Assembly (NCBI GenBank): GCA_937919625.1
Contig: CALFRK010000175.1
Coordinates: forward strand, 46,423 to 110,422
Direction: 5' to 3'
DNA from: an uncultured Ilumatobacter sp.
GTDB lineage: Bacteria; Actinomycetota; Acidimicrobiia; Acidimicrobiales; Ilumatobacteraceae
DNA length: 64,000 nucleotides
Part shown: positions 7,971 through 15,523 of the stretch, piece after piece
How positions within the stretch are numbered: the first letter of the stretch is position 1
Layout of the letters: the number at the start of each line of letters is the position of its first letter
Notes under the pieces: generated by a model
The model's database searches: none
Told to the model about the DNA's origin: nothing
Seen by the model: the letters and a program-made list of their open reading frames with translations, nothing else
Program-made: the position numbers and the translations under genes

Positions 7971-9548
7971 TCACGGTTGGTACAACCCAAACACGTCTCG
8001 CAGGGCGTCGCTCACCTCTCCGAGTGTTGCTCCGGCGCGAAGTGCTTCCTTCATCGGGTACAGCAGATTGTCGGTACCGCGGGCGGAAATTCGGATGGCC
8101 TCGAGCCGTGCGGCCACTTCCGCTGCATCCCGATCTGCCTTGTACGCGGCCAAGCGGGTCTGCTGGGCGGCTTCGAGTGTGGGATCGACCGGGAACACAC
8201 TCGGTTCGGGCTCGTCGTCGATCTGAAACTTGTTGAGACCGACGATCACACGCTGGCCGTCGTCGATCGACCTCGTGTAGTCGTAGGCGGCTTGCTCGAT
8301 CTCGTCCATCTGATAGCCGGCCTCGATCGCCGACACGGCGCCGCCCATCTCATCGATCTTCTCGATGTACTCCCACGCCAGGCGCTCGACCTCATCGGTC
8401 ATCGACTCGACCATGTAAGAACCGGCGAGCGGATCGGGGGTGTCGGTGACGCCTGCCTCGTACCCGATGATCTGCTGGGTTCGCAGGGCCAGGCGAGCAG
8501 CTTCCTCGGTCGGCAACGACAGCGCTTCGTCGAAGCCGTTGGTGTGCAGAGACTGGGTGCCGCCCATCACGGCGGCGAGCGCCTGAAGGGCGACCCGAAC
8601 GACATTGTTGACGGGCTGTTGGGCGGTCAACGTGGAGCCACCCGTCTGTGTGTGGAACCGCAGCATCGTCGACTTGGGGTGCTTGGCGCCGAACCGTTCG
8701 GTCATGATCTTGTGCCACATGCGCCGGCTGGCGCGGAACTTGGCGACCTCTTCGAAGAAGTTGTTGTGACCGTTCCAGAAGAAGCTGAGACGCGGGCCAA
8801 TGTCATCGACGTCGAGACCGGCATCGATCGCTGCTTGCACATAGGCGATCGCGTTGGCGAGCGTGAATGCGATCTCTTGGGTTGCCGTCGAACCGGCTTC
8901 GCGGATGTGGTAGCCGGAGATCGAGATCGTGTTCCAGCGCGGTACGTGCTTCGAGCAGTACCCGAAGATGTCGGTGATGATCCTCATCGACGGGCGCGGC
9001 GGGTAGATGTAGGTACCGCGGGCGATGTACTCCTTGAGCAGGTCGTTCTGGATCGTGCCGGAGAGCTTCGACGGATCGATGCCCTGCTCCTCGGCAACCA
9101 ACTCGTACATCAGCAGCAGGATCGCGGCCGTCGAGTTGATCGTCATCGACGTAGTGACCTCGTCGAGCGGCAGCCCGGCGAGGAGCGCCCGCATGTCGTC
9201 GAGCGAGTCGATCGCCACACCGACCTTGCCGACCTCGCCCTCGGCACGGGGGTGATCGGAGTCGTAGCCCATCTGGGTCGGCAGGTCGAAGGCGCACGAC
9301 AGCCCGGTCTGGCCGGCGTTCAACAAGAAGTGGAAGCGCTGATTGGTGGCGGCGGCATCACCAAAGCCCGAGTACTGGCGCATCGTCCAGTGCCGACCCC
9401 GATACATCGAGGGATAGATGCCACGCGTGAACGGCGGGCCCCCAGGTACACCGAGCTGCTCGTCGGCATTCCAATCCTCAAGATCATCTGCCGTGTAGAG
9501 CGATTTGATCTCGATGCCTGAATCGGTGGTCCGCGCGTCGTCAGCCAT
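7971..9548 (-). CDS. Methylmalonyl-CoA-mutase-type acyl-CoA mutase, catalytic subunit without B12 domain
   Basis: 525 residues, the TIM-barrel substrate-binding part of B12-dependent acyl-CoA mutases. Landmarks are [19 protein letters not shown] (45-63), the [15 protein letters not shown] block, [12 protein letters not shown], and [11 protein letters not shown] with the conserved His (214). The C-terminal B12-binding domain of full-length enzymes is missing, so a separate small subunit must supply it; none is in the window. R177 ([13 protein letters not shown]) corresponds to the Arg that holds the free carboxylate in methylmalonyl-CoA mutase and is Gln in isobutyryl-CoA mutase. A dicarboxylyl-CoA substrate (methylmalonyl- or ethylmalonyl-CoA) is therefore favoured. 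Confidence 0.9.
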   Translation of the reverse strand: MADDARTTDSGIEIKSLYTADDLEDWNADEQLGVPGGPPFTRGIYPSMYRGRHWTMRQYSGFGDAAATNQRFHFLLNAGQTGLSCAFDLPTQMGYDSDHPRAEGEVGKVGVAIDSLDDMRALLAGLPLDEVTTSMTINSTAAILLLMYELVAEEQGIDPSKLSGTIQNDLLKEYIARGTYIYPPRPSMRIITDIFGYCSKHVPRWNTISISGYHIREAGSTATQEIAFTLANAIAYVQAAIDAGLDVDDIGPRLSFFWNGHNNFFEEVAKFRASRRMWHKIMTERFGAKHPKSTMLRFHTQTGGSTLTAQQPVNNVVRVALQALAAVMGGTQSLHTNGFDEALSLPTEEAARLALRTQQIIGYEAGVTDTPDPLAGSYMVESMTDEVERLAWEYIEKIDEMGGAVSAIEAGYQMDEIEQAAYDYTRSIDDGQRVIVGLNKFQIDDEPEPSVFPVDPTLEAAQQTRLAAYKADRDAAEVAARLEAIRISARGTDNLLYPMKEALRAGATLGEVSDALRDVFGLYQP

Positions 9549-9572
9549 GCGGTCAGCGTAGAGGGCGAGGCC

Positions 9573-9959
9573 TCACGCCGCGGCAGCGATGACGGCGACC
9601 TCGAGCTTCCATGCTGACTGGACTAGGGCCGGAACGGTGACCAGTGTCGAGGACGTCTTGCGACCGCCCATGAACTGGTCGCGGGCCGCCATGATCGGAC
9701 CCAGCGGTTCGCCAACTACGGCGTAGGTCGTCACACTTACGATGTCGGCAGGGCGCATGCCTGCCTGCGCCAGCATCGCCCCGATACTTGCCCACACAAC
9801 CTCGGCCTGCTCGCCGATATCGTCAGGAACGGTGCCATCAGGGCGCGTCGGCACGACCCCCGAGGTGTGCAGCCATCGCGAGGCCCCCTCGGTCAGCACG
9901 GCGTGGGCATAGTTGGCGGCGGGCGGGGCGATCGACTTCGGATTGATCTCACGGTTCAC
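9573..9959 (-). CDS. RidA / YjgF / Rid-family protein
   Basis: 128 residues of the Rid superfamily, a trimeric chorismate-mutase-like fold: APPAANYAHAV, then LHTSGVVPTRPDGTVPDD, EVVWASIGAMLAQAGM and the VTTYAV segment. In true RidA enamine deaminases an Arg follows a short Pro/Ala turn before the C-terminal strand. The aligned stretch here (RKTSSTLVTVPALV) does not clearly keep it, so deaminase activity is uncertain. The start is GTG. It lies 24 bp upstream of the acyl-CoA mutase on the same strand, so RidA, mutase and baeRF probably form one operon. Confidence 0.88.
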   Translation of the reverse strand: MNREINPKSIAPPAANYAHAVLTEGASRWLHTSGVVPTRPDGTVPDDIGEQAEVVWASIGAMLAQAGMRPADIVSVTTYAVVGEPLGPIMAARDQFMGGRKTSSTLVTVPALVQSAWKLEVAVIAAAA

Positions 9960-10231
9960 CCAATGATTCTCTCACGACGGACACCGAGTGGGCCGTAGGC
10001 GTCCTGCAGCCACCGAGCTGTCAGTGCAGCTCCAGAAATATATTTCGAGATTTCTTTCGTGCCCTCAGATCGGTCCAGCCACGGCTCTCTCGACCTTGAT
10101 GAGCGCCCGGGTAGGGCGATACCCGTGCGAGATTCCTGCTGCCCGGGCGCGCCCTGTGAGCGGTTCTCCGGCACCCCTGACAGCAACCGCCGATCGACGT
10201 GCAAACGGTCGCGTCATACCAGGTCACAGGC
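9960..10231. promoter_or_regulatory. Intergenic region with AT-rich palindrome (10035-10046)
   Basis: Part of the ~300-bp divergent gap between RidA and the DUF222 gene. It holds a perfect 12-bp palindrome GAAATATATTTC (10035-10046), unusually AT-rich for this GC-rich sequence, and next to it an inverted repeat GAGCTG-N6-CAGCTC (10015-10032). Both lie 55-90 bp upstream of the RidA operon, a plausible operator position. Open frames here (for example on the minus strand, 9956-10204) show no recognisable protein. Confidence 0.35.
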
Positions 10232-10259
10232 TTGTGCTCGAACATTTGTTTGGTACAAT
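10232..10259 (+). promoter_or_regulatory. SOS-like (LexA-type) leaderless promoter of the DUF222-HNH gene
   Basis: TTGTGC (10232-10237), a 16-bp spacer and TACAAT (10254-10259) lie 6 nt before the ATG at 10266, so the transcript is probably leaderless. The whole spacer is TCGAACATTTGTTTGG (10238-10253), which matches the actinobacterial LexA box TCGAAC-N4-GTTCGA at 10 of 12 fixed positions. Some mycobacterial 13E12-family genes are known to be DNA-damage inducible, which supports the reading. Confidence 0.65.
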
Positions 10260-10265
10260 GGTGGC

Positions 10266-11684
10266 ATGTTCAACGATCTCCTCGAAGGACTGATGGAGCT
10301 GCCCGACCTGGCGCTCGACAGTCGGATTCGCGAGATCGAACTCGAACGTCGCCGGCTCGACACCGAGTTGGCGATGGCAGTCAAGATCGCCGACCGTCGT
10401 CAGCTCGGTACCGTCGACGGTCACCGCACGATCAACTCGTACCTGCGGGCAACGCTCAACTGTTCCAGTACCGAGGCGAGCCGCCTCCGTTCCCAGGCAC
10501 GCGCCGTCGACGAGATCGACGGGCTCGGCGAGGCATGGCTCGCCGGCCGCATCGGCGACTCACAGGTCGCTCGCCTCGCCGTAGTGAACGGCAACCGACG
10601 GGTACGCGACCGGTTACGCGAGTTCGCCCCGATCCTGCTCGACCAGGCCGAGCAGCTGCCGTACAGCGAGTGGGTCCAGTGCGTCGATCGGTTCGTGGCC
10701 CTGGCCGACGTCGATGGGGCGCACGATGCACGCGACGACGCGATCGAACACCGCGACACCCACGTGAACGACGTTGGCGGCATGGTCGACATCACAGCCC
10801 ACGGCGGCGACGCGCTCACCACGGCCGAACTGATCGCGATCCATCAACGGTTCACCGAAGCCGAGTACCAGGCCGACATCGAGGCCCGCCGTACCGAGTT
10901 CGGTGACGCCGCCGAGCAGCACCCACTCGCGCGCACCGCCGGCCAGCGACGCTTCGACGCCCTCGTCACAATCTTCCGCCGGGCCGCCAGTGCGCAACGC
11001 CTCGGCACCACCGCCGACCCGCTCGTCAACGTGGTGATCGACGCCGAGACATGGGCCCAGGTGTTGGCCGCATCGGGGCTCGCTCCCACCACCTCGCTCA
11101 ATGGCCGACCGATCGACCCGTTCACCGGTCTCGCCCGGCCATCCGACCTACTCGAAGAACTCGTCGGGTCACCAAAGTCGCTGAACGACCGCCGTTGCGA
11201 AACGACCAGCGGGGTCACATTGCATCCCCACGACGTGCTGCGAGCAGCGCTCGCCGGACACATACGCCGGGTAGTCGTCGATGCGGCCGGGGTCGCGATC
11301 GACATGGGTCGCCGCCGCCGACTGTTCGAAGGCCCAGCTCGCGAAGCAGCCAGACTGCTGATACTGCGATGCGAACACCCCGGCTGCGAACTCCCCGCCG
11401 ACCTGTGCAACATCGACCACGCCGAAGAATGGACCAACGGCGGACAAACCGACCAACACAACTCAAGGATCCGCTGCAGCACCCACAACATCGACAAAAC
11501 CAAACACCGATGGCGATCGCGACGGGCCACCAACGGCCGCACCTACACCATCCGACCAGACGGCACGATCATGCTCCCAGTCGGGGCTCGACCACCCACA
11601 TTCCCAACCGAGAACAACCCCGAAGACGTAGACCAACTAACAAAGCTCGCAAGACAACGAGCCACCGCCCTACAAGCAGCATGA
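10266..11684 (+). CDS. DUF222 + HNH endonuclease-domain protein (13E12 repeat family)
   Basis: 472 residues. The N-terminal two thirds are the DUF222 (13E12) domain typical of actinobacteria (RIREIELERRRLDTELAMAV, then LRATLNCSSTEASRL). The C-terminal HNH motif is complete: RCEHPGCELPADLCNIDHA, then EWTNGGQTDQHNSRIRCSTH and HN...K, with two Cys pairs for a structural zinc. I placed the start at the ATG at 10266 rather than at upstream frames because the promoter ends 6 nt before it. Probable DNA-damage-induced nuclease, function not established. I saw no second copy of the gene in this window. Confidence 0.88.
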   Translation: MFNDLLEGLMELPDLALDSRIREIELERRRLDTELAMAVKIADRRQLGTVDGHRTINSYLRATLNCSSTEASRLRSQARAVDEIDGLGEAWLAGRIGDSQVARLAVVNGNRRVRDRLREFAPILLDQAEQLPYSEWVQCVDRFVALADVDGAHDARDDAIEHRDTHVNDVGGMVDITAHGGDALTTAELIAIHQRFTEAEYQADIEARRTEFGDAAEQHPLARTAGQRRFDALVTIFRRAASAQRLGTTADPLVNVVIDAETWAQVLAASGLAPTTSLNGRPIDPFTGLARPSDLLEELVGSPKSLNDRRCETTSGVTLHPHDVLRAALAGHIRRVVVDAAGVAIDMGRRRRLFEGPAREAARLLILRCEHPGCELPADLCNIDHAEEWTNGGQTDQHNSRIRCSTHNIDKTKHRWRSRRATNGRTYTIRPDGTIMLPVGARPPTFPTENNPEDVDQLTKLARQRATALQAA

Positions 11685-11772
11685 ACAAGCCCAGCACGAC
11701 CTGCGCTCCAAGAACAGCCCTGCTGGTGCTGCCAACAAGTGAGATCACGCTGGCGTGTACCAGCATGATCTC
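11685..11772. terminator. Hairpin (11741-11772) after the DUF222-HNH gene
   Basis: A 13-bp stem with one G-T pair (GAGATCACGCTGG, loop CGTGTA, CCAGCATGATCTC) at 11741-11772, about 57 bp past the HNH stop codon and in front of converging transcription from the MFS gene. No T-tract. A terminator is likely. Confidence 0.5.
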
Positions 11773-11819
11773 GACAGCGACGTCGGAGCCGCTCGGAATG
11801 GAGCTTCCGCAGCGGTGCC

Positions 11820-11880
11820 GAGTCGACGCGAAGTCGATTCGAGACCACCGGGTGCACTCGAATCGACTCCCCGTCGACTC
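11820..11880. repeat. 24-bp inverted repeat with 13-nt loop
   Basis: Arms 11820-11843 and 11857-11880 pair over 24 bp with two mismatches in the middle, around a 13-nt loop (11844-11856). It lies between converging genes. It could be a strong terminator, a transcript-end stabiliser or a small intergenic palindromic element. Confidence 0.75.
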
Positions 11881-11888
11881 AGAACCAC

Positions 11889-12085
11889 CAGCGACGAGGA
11901 CTTGCCCGCCACATACTCACCGTCGGCGTCGGCCTTCTCGCCGAGCCAGCGCATCAGCTTCGTAGGCGGACCCTGCGTCTCGTCGTCGGACGAACCACCC
12001 GGCAGCAACCATCCATATCGCCGAGCTCGGTCAGAGTGGCGACCCATCCGGCATCGGCACGACTCACCACAACATTGCCGACGTG
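11889..12085 (-). other. Coding-like stretch after the MFS gene, possible gene remnant
   Basis: On the minus strand, directly after the MFS stop codon, one frame reads VVVSRADAGWVATLTELGD and another frame then reads LPGGSSDDETQGPPTKL and RWLGEKADADGEYVAGK before running into the 24-bp inverted repeat. The composition looks like protein but needs a frame change and has no clear start. I do not recognise a family. It could equally be non-coding. Confidence 0.25.
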
Positions 12086-13285
12086 TCAGCCGCCCAGAAT
12101 CGAGGGGGCCGGCTTCGGTGCAGCTCCACGACTTGGGCCGAGCAACGGGTCGGCGGCATCGAGTGAACGAGCGACGACGAACGAACCGAGCACGCCGATC
12201 AGCATCAACGCTGCTCCGGTTGCGAAGACCGCCTTCGGCCCATACTGCTCGTACATGAAGCCCGACCACAGGGCCATCGTGCCGGCCGTGATCTGCAGCG
12301 TGGCCCCCTGCAGCCCCTGAGCCGAGGCGGCCAGATCTTTCGGCGCGGCGACCGCCACCCCCACCTGTGCTCCTGGAAACACGATCGCGTCCCCGAAACC
12401 CTGCAGTACGGCGACGGCGGTCAACAAGAACAGGCTGTCGATGAAGCCGTAGGCGAAGAACAACGGCGTCACGAACAACACCCCGGCGCGAACGATCCGC
12501 AGCGGCCCAAAGCGCTGCGCCCAACTGCCACTCAACGGAGCGATGAACAACATCGGCAGCATGATCAGCGACATCGTGACGCCGATCAGCCAGGTCGGGG
12601 CACCACGATCTGTGAGCATCACCGCCCACACCGCTTCGAACACTCCGATCATCGCGAACCACCCGAAGGTACACATGAGAATCGCCCGGATACCAGGTAG
12701 GGCCAACAGCGCTCGCACCACCCGCCGTTCCTCGGTGACACCACCGGGGTCGTCGGGAAGGCGCGCAATCCGCGGTACGAACGCTGCCGTGATCACTGCC
12801 AGCACCACGAATGGGGCCCGATAACCGTAGAACTCGGCCAGGACCCCGGCCAGCAACGGACCGATCAGGAACCCGCCGATGTCGAACGCACCCAGGGCGC
12901 CGACGTTGGCGCCCACGTTGTCGGGATCGGACACGATCACCAGCCGTCGAACGCTGGGCACCAGCGATCCGATCCCGAGCCCCAACAACATTCGGATCGC
13001 GATGAACTGCCACAACTCCGTGGCGAGCGCCATCAGTACCAATGAGGCCGAGATCGATATCAAACCGAATCGCAACATCGTCTGGGAGTGGCCCCGGTCG
13101 GCGAATCGCGCCAGACCGATCTGGGCAACGAACGCCGAGAAGAACCCCATCGCCACGGCGACACCAAGGCCGGTTTCGCTGAAGCCCAACTCGTCGCGCA
13201 ACTCGCCCAGCAGCGCGAAGATCCCGCCCATCGCCATCATGGCCACACAGATCAGGAGGTAGTACGGAATCAGCCGGCGATTCAC
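12086..13285 (-). CDS. MFS transporter
   Basis: 399 residues with about 12 hydrophobic segments in the major facilitator pattern. The loop 2-3 motif is seen as LARFADRGHSQ, and the TM4-TM5 region as RMLLGLGIGSLVPSVRRL. The central loop (IARLPDDPGGVTEERR) separates the two six-helix halves. No antibiotic or sugar subfamily can be assigned. It converges with the DUF222-HNH gene and has no partner in an operon, so its substrate is unknown. Confidence 0.9.
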   Translation of the reverse strand: MNRRLIPYYLLICVAMMAMGGIFALLGELRDELGFSETGLGVAVAMGFFSAFVAQIGLARFADRGHSQTMLRFGLISISASLVLMALATELWQFIAIRMLLGLGIGSLVPSVRRLVIVSDPDNVGANVGALGAFDIGGFLIGPLLAGVLAEFYGYRAPFVVLAVITAAFVPRIARLPDDPGGVTEERRVVRALLALPGIRAILMCTFGWFAMIGVFEAVWAVMLTDRGAPTWLIGVTMSLIMLPMLFIAPLSGSWAQRFGPLRIVRAGVLFVTPLFFAYGFIDSLFLLTAVAVLQGFGDAIVFPGAQVGVAVAAPKDLAASAQGLQGATLQITAGTMALWSGFMYEQYGPKAVFATGAALMLIGVLGSFVVARSLDAADPLLGPSRGAAPKPAPSILGG

Positions 13286-13382
13286 ATCGTGACGCTACTG
13301 CCACAGATCATCAACGCCGCCACCACGGTTCGCCGCCACCTCGACATCGACCAGTGCGACGCTTGGCAGTAGCGTCTCGCCG

Positions 13383-13484
13383 ATGGCGATCACCGAGCAC
13401 GAGACCCGAATGATCGATGGCGTGCCGCTCACACCAACCACCGGCTCGAGCCAATCTGAGCTCATCGCCCAAGAGGTCGTGTGA
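13383..13484 (+). CDS. Possible 33-residue ORF in the MFS-ABM intergenic region
   Basis: ATG at 13383 to TGA at 13482-13484, encoding MAITEHETRMIDGVPLTPTT and 13 more residues. The residue composition is protein-like, but there is no ribosome-binding site and no family match. The rest of this 288-bp gap shows nothing I recognise. Confidence 0.2.
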   Translation: MAITEHETRMIDGVPLTPTTGSSQSELIAQEVV

Positions 13485-13573
13485 ACGATGTCTTTTCCGT
13501 CGGGCTGATTCGTAGTAGGTGTATCAGAGGGGTGCTGACAACGCAGATCGCGTTGACACCAAAGGAGGATGGC

Positions 13574-13879
13574 ATGTCGAAGGTTTCGATGTCGGGCACG
13601 ATCGTGTGCCAAGACGGCATGGGCGACGAAATGGAGAAGGTCTTGGCGGAGATGGTCGATGCAGCCCGTGAGGAACCCGGGATCGAGATCTACTCGTACC
13701 ATCGCGGCGAGGGAAACGAGTTCTCATTCTTTGCACTGATGACCGACCAAGAGTCGATGCAGAAGCATGGCCAGTCGGCAGCGATGCAGGCGGCGATGCT
13801 GGCGTTCGGCCCATTGATGGCAGAGCCACCGAAGATGTCGATGGCTCGACCGATCGCCGCGATCGGCTTCGACGTCTGA
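13574..13879 (+). CDS. Antibiotic-biosynthesis-monooxygenase (ABM) domain protein
   Basis: 101 residues of the small alpha/beta-barrel ABM family (quinol monooxygenase, YgiN-like). Typical segments are SGTIVCQDGMGDEMEKVLAE, then AREEPGIEIYSYHRGEG, FFALMTDQESMQKHGQS and the C-terminal hydrophobic strand. These cofactor-free dimers oxidise quinols or act as heme- or ring-modifying enzymes. The start is fixed by a near-perfect SD (AAAGGAGG at 13561-13568). The longer frame upstream is rejected for that reason. Confidence 0.88.
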   Translation: MSKVSMSGTIVCQDGMGDEMEKVLAEMVDAAREEPGIEIYSYHRGEGNEFSFFALMTDQESMQKHGQSAAMQAAMLAFGPLMAEPPKMSMARPIAAIGFDV

Positions 13880-13957
13880 CACAACGAAGCGTCACGAACG
13901 GGCCGACCATCGACCCCCGTTGAACTCCGGGTTGGTGGTGTGACAGAGTTCGCCACC

Positions 13958-15517
13958 ATGACCGGGTTTCGAGTCACCTACGCCACACTGTCCGCCGACG
14001 ATGACGAGTTGCAGGCGTCGTACACCGCCGCCTCTGCTGCCGTTCGCGCCGAACTGGGCGCTCACCACCCACTTTGGATCGGAGAAGACGAACGGTTCGG
14101 TGAAACATTCACAACGGTGTCACCCGTCGATACATCGGTTCAGATCGGCCACTTCACGATCGCCGACGGCGACGATGTCGATGATGTGGTCGCGATCGCC
14201 AGGGCTGCCCAACCGGCGTGGGCGGCGACACCCTGGCAGGAGCGATGCGAGATTCTCGACCGCGCCGCCGACCTGATCTCGGAACGATCGGTATTCGACG
14301 CCGCGGCGCTGGCGTGGGAAAACGGCAAGAGTCGTCTGGAGGCGATCGGCGAGGTCGAAGAAACCGCCGACCTCATCCGCTATTACACGCACGCCATGCG
14401 AGAGCACAGTGGATTCGCGATACCGATGGAACGCTTCAGCGAGGCGGAAGTAACCAGTGACGTGATGCGGCCGTATGGAGTGTGGGCGGTGATCGGGCCG
14501 TTCAACTACCCGAATGCATTGATCGGCGGGCCCGCCGGCGCGGCGCTCGTGGCCGGCAACGCGGTCATCGCGAAGCCGTCGGAGATCGGTTCGTATTCGG
14601 GTCACCTCGTGTACCGCGCGCTGATCGATGCGGGCGTGCCGCCAGGCGTCGTCAACCTCGTCACAGGGGGTGGCGAGGTGGGTTCCGCACTCGTTCATCA
14701 CCCGGGCGTCGACGGGATCACGTTCACCGGTTCGAGCACCGTCGGTATGTCGATCATTCAGTCCTTCTCGAGTTCGCATCCGAAACCGGCGATCTGTGAG
14801 ATGGGCGGCAAGAACCCCGTGATCGTGGCCGCCAGCGCCGACCTCGACCTCGCTGTCGAGGGCACCGCACGAAGCGCCTTCGGGTTCGGTGGACAAAAGT
14901 GCTCGGCCGCGTCACGGGTCTTCGTGCACGAATCGGTGGCGGACGAGTTCGTCGCCCGACTTGTTTCCAGGGCCGAGGCGATCCCGGCCACCAGCCCACT
15001 CGACCCAGGTGGCTTCCTCTCCCCCGTCGTGAATCAGGCAGCCGTCGACCGATACGAGGCCGCCGTAGCTGACGCCCGGCACACCGGCGAGGTCCTCACC
15101 GGCGGCAGCCGGCTCACCGACGGCGAACACGCAGCCGGGTTCTTCGTGGCCCCAACGGTGGTGCGCGTCCCGCCGGATTCGACCATCATGATCAGTGAGC
15201 TGTTCGTGCCGCTGATCGCCGTCGAATCGGTCGGATCGCTAGACGAAGCATTGGAACGCGCCAATGCCATTCCATACGGCCTCACCGCCGGCCTGTTCGC
15301 CGAGGAGCAGGGTGAGATCGACCGTTTCTTGGAACAGATCGAGGCCGGTGTGGTGTACGTCAACCGCGCTGCAGGCGCTACGACCGGTGCATGGCCCGGC
15401 GTTCAACCATTCGGTGGCTGGAAGCGCAGCGGCACAGCGGGCAAGCTTGGCGGAGGGCCGAACTACCTCCAGCAGTACCTGCGCGAACAGTCACGCACCG
15501 TTGTCGTGCACGACTGA
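13958..15517 (+). CDS. Aldehyde dehydrogenase, P5C (glutamate-semialdehyde) dehydrogenase type
   Basis: 519 residues of the NAD(P)-dependent ALDH superfamily. The catalytic Cys is C315 (GGQKCSAASRVFV) and the general-base Glu E281 (CEMGGKNPV). The cofactor motif is FTGSSTVG. The ENGKSRLEAIGEVEETADLIRYY block, and the C-terminus QPFGGWKRSGTAGKLGG followed by YLQQYL, are those of L-glutamate-gamma-semialdehyde dehydrogenases (RocA/PruA type), so it may finish proline or arginine breakdown. No proline dehydrogenase is adjacent. A GTG at 13940 would add six residues; neither start has a good SD. Confidence 0.88.
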   Translation: MTGFRVTYATLSADDDELQASYTAASAAVRAELGAHHPLWIGEDERFGETFTTVSPVDTSVQIGHFTIADGDDVDDVVAIARAAQPAWAATPWQERCEILDRAADLISERSVFDAAALAWENGKSRLEAIGEVEETADLIRYYTHAMREHSGFAIPMERFSEAEVTSDVMRPYGVWAVIGPFNYPNALIGGPAGAALVAGNAVIAKPSEIGSYSGHLVYRALIDAGVPPGVVNLVTGGGEVGSALVHHPGVDGITFTGSSTVGMSIIQSFSSSHPKPAICEMGGKNPVIVAASADLDLAVEGTARSAFGFGGQKCSAASRVFVHESVADEFVARLVSRAEAIPATSPLDPGGFLSPVVNQAAVDRYEAAVADARHTGEVLTGGSRLTDGEHAAGFFVAPTVVRVPPDSTIMISELFVPLIAVESVGSLDEALERANAIPYGLTAGLFAEEQGEIDRFLEQIEAGVVYVNRAAGATTGAWPGVQPFGGWKRSGTAGKLGGGPNYLQQYLREQSRTVVVHD

Positions 15518-15523
15518 CACGTG

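Noticed and set aside
9956..10204. 82-residue ORF on the minus strand upstream of RidA
   Set aside because: No start signal or family match, and it covers the AT-rich palindrome and likely promoter of the RidA operon.
11745..13304. Long 519-residue frame across the MFS gene on the same strand
   Set aside because: Most of it is the out-of-frame shadow of the MFS gene, with Arg/Gly-rich composition; only the short part after the MFS stop deserves a remark.
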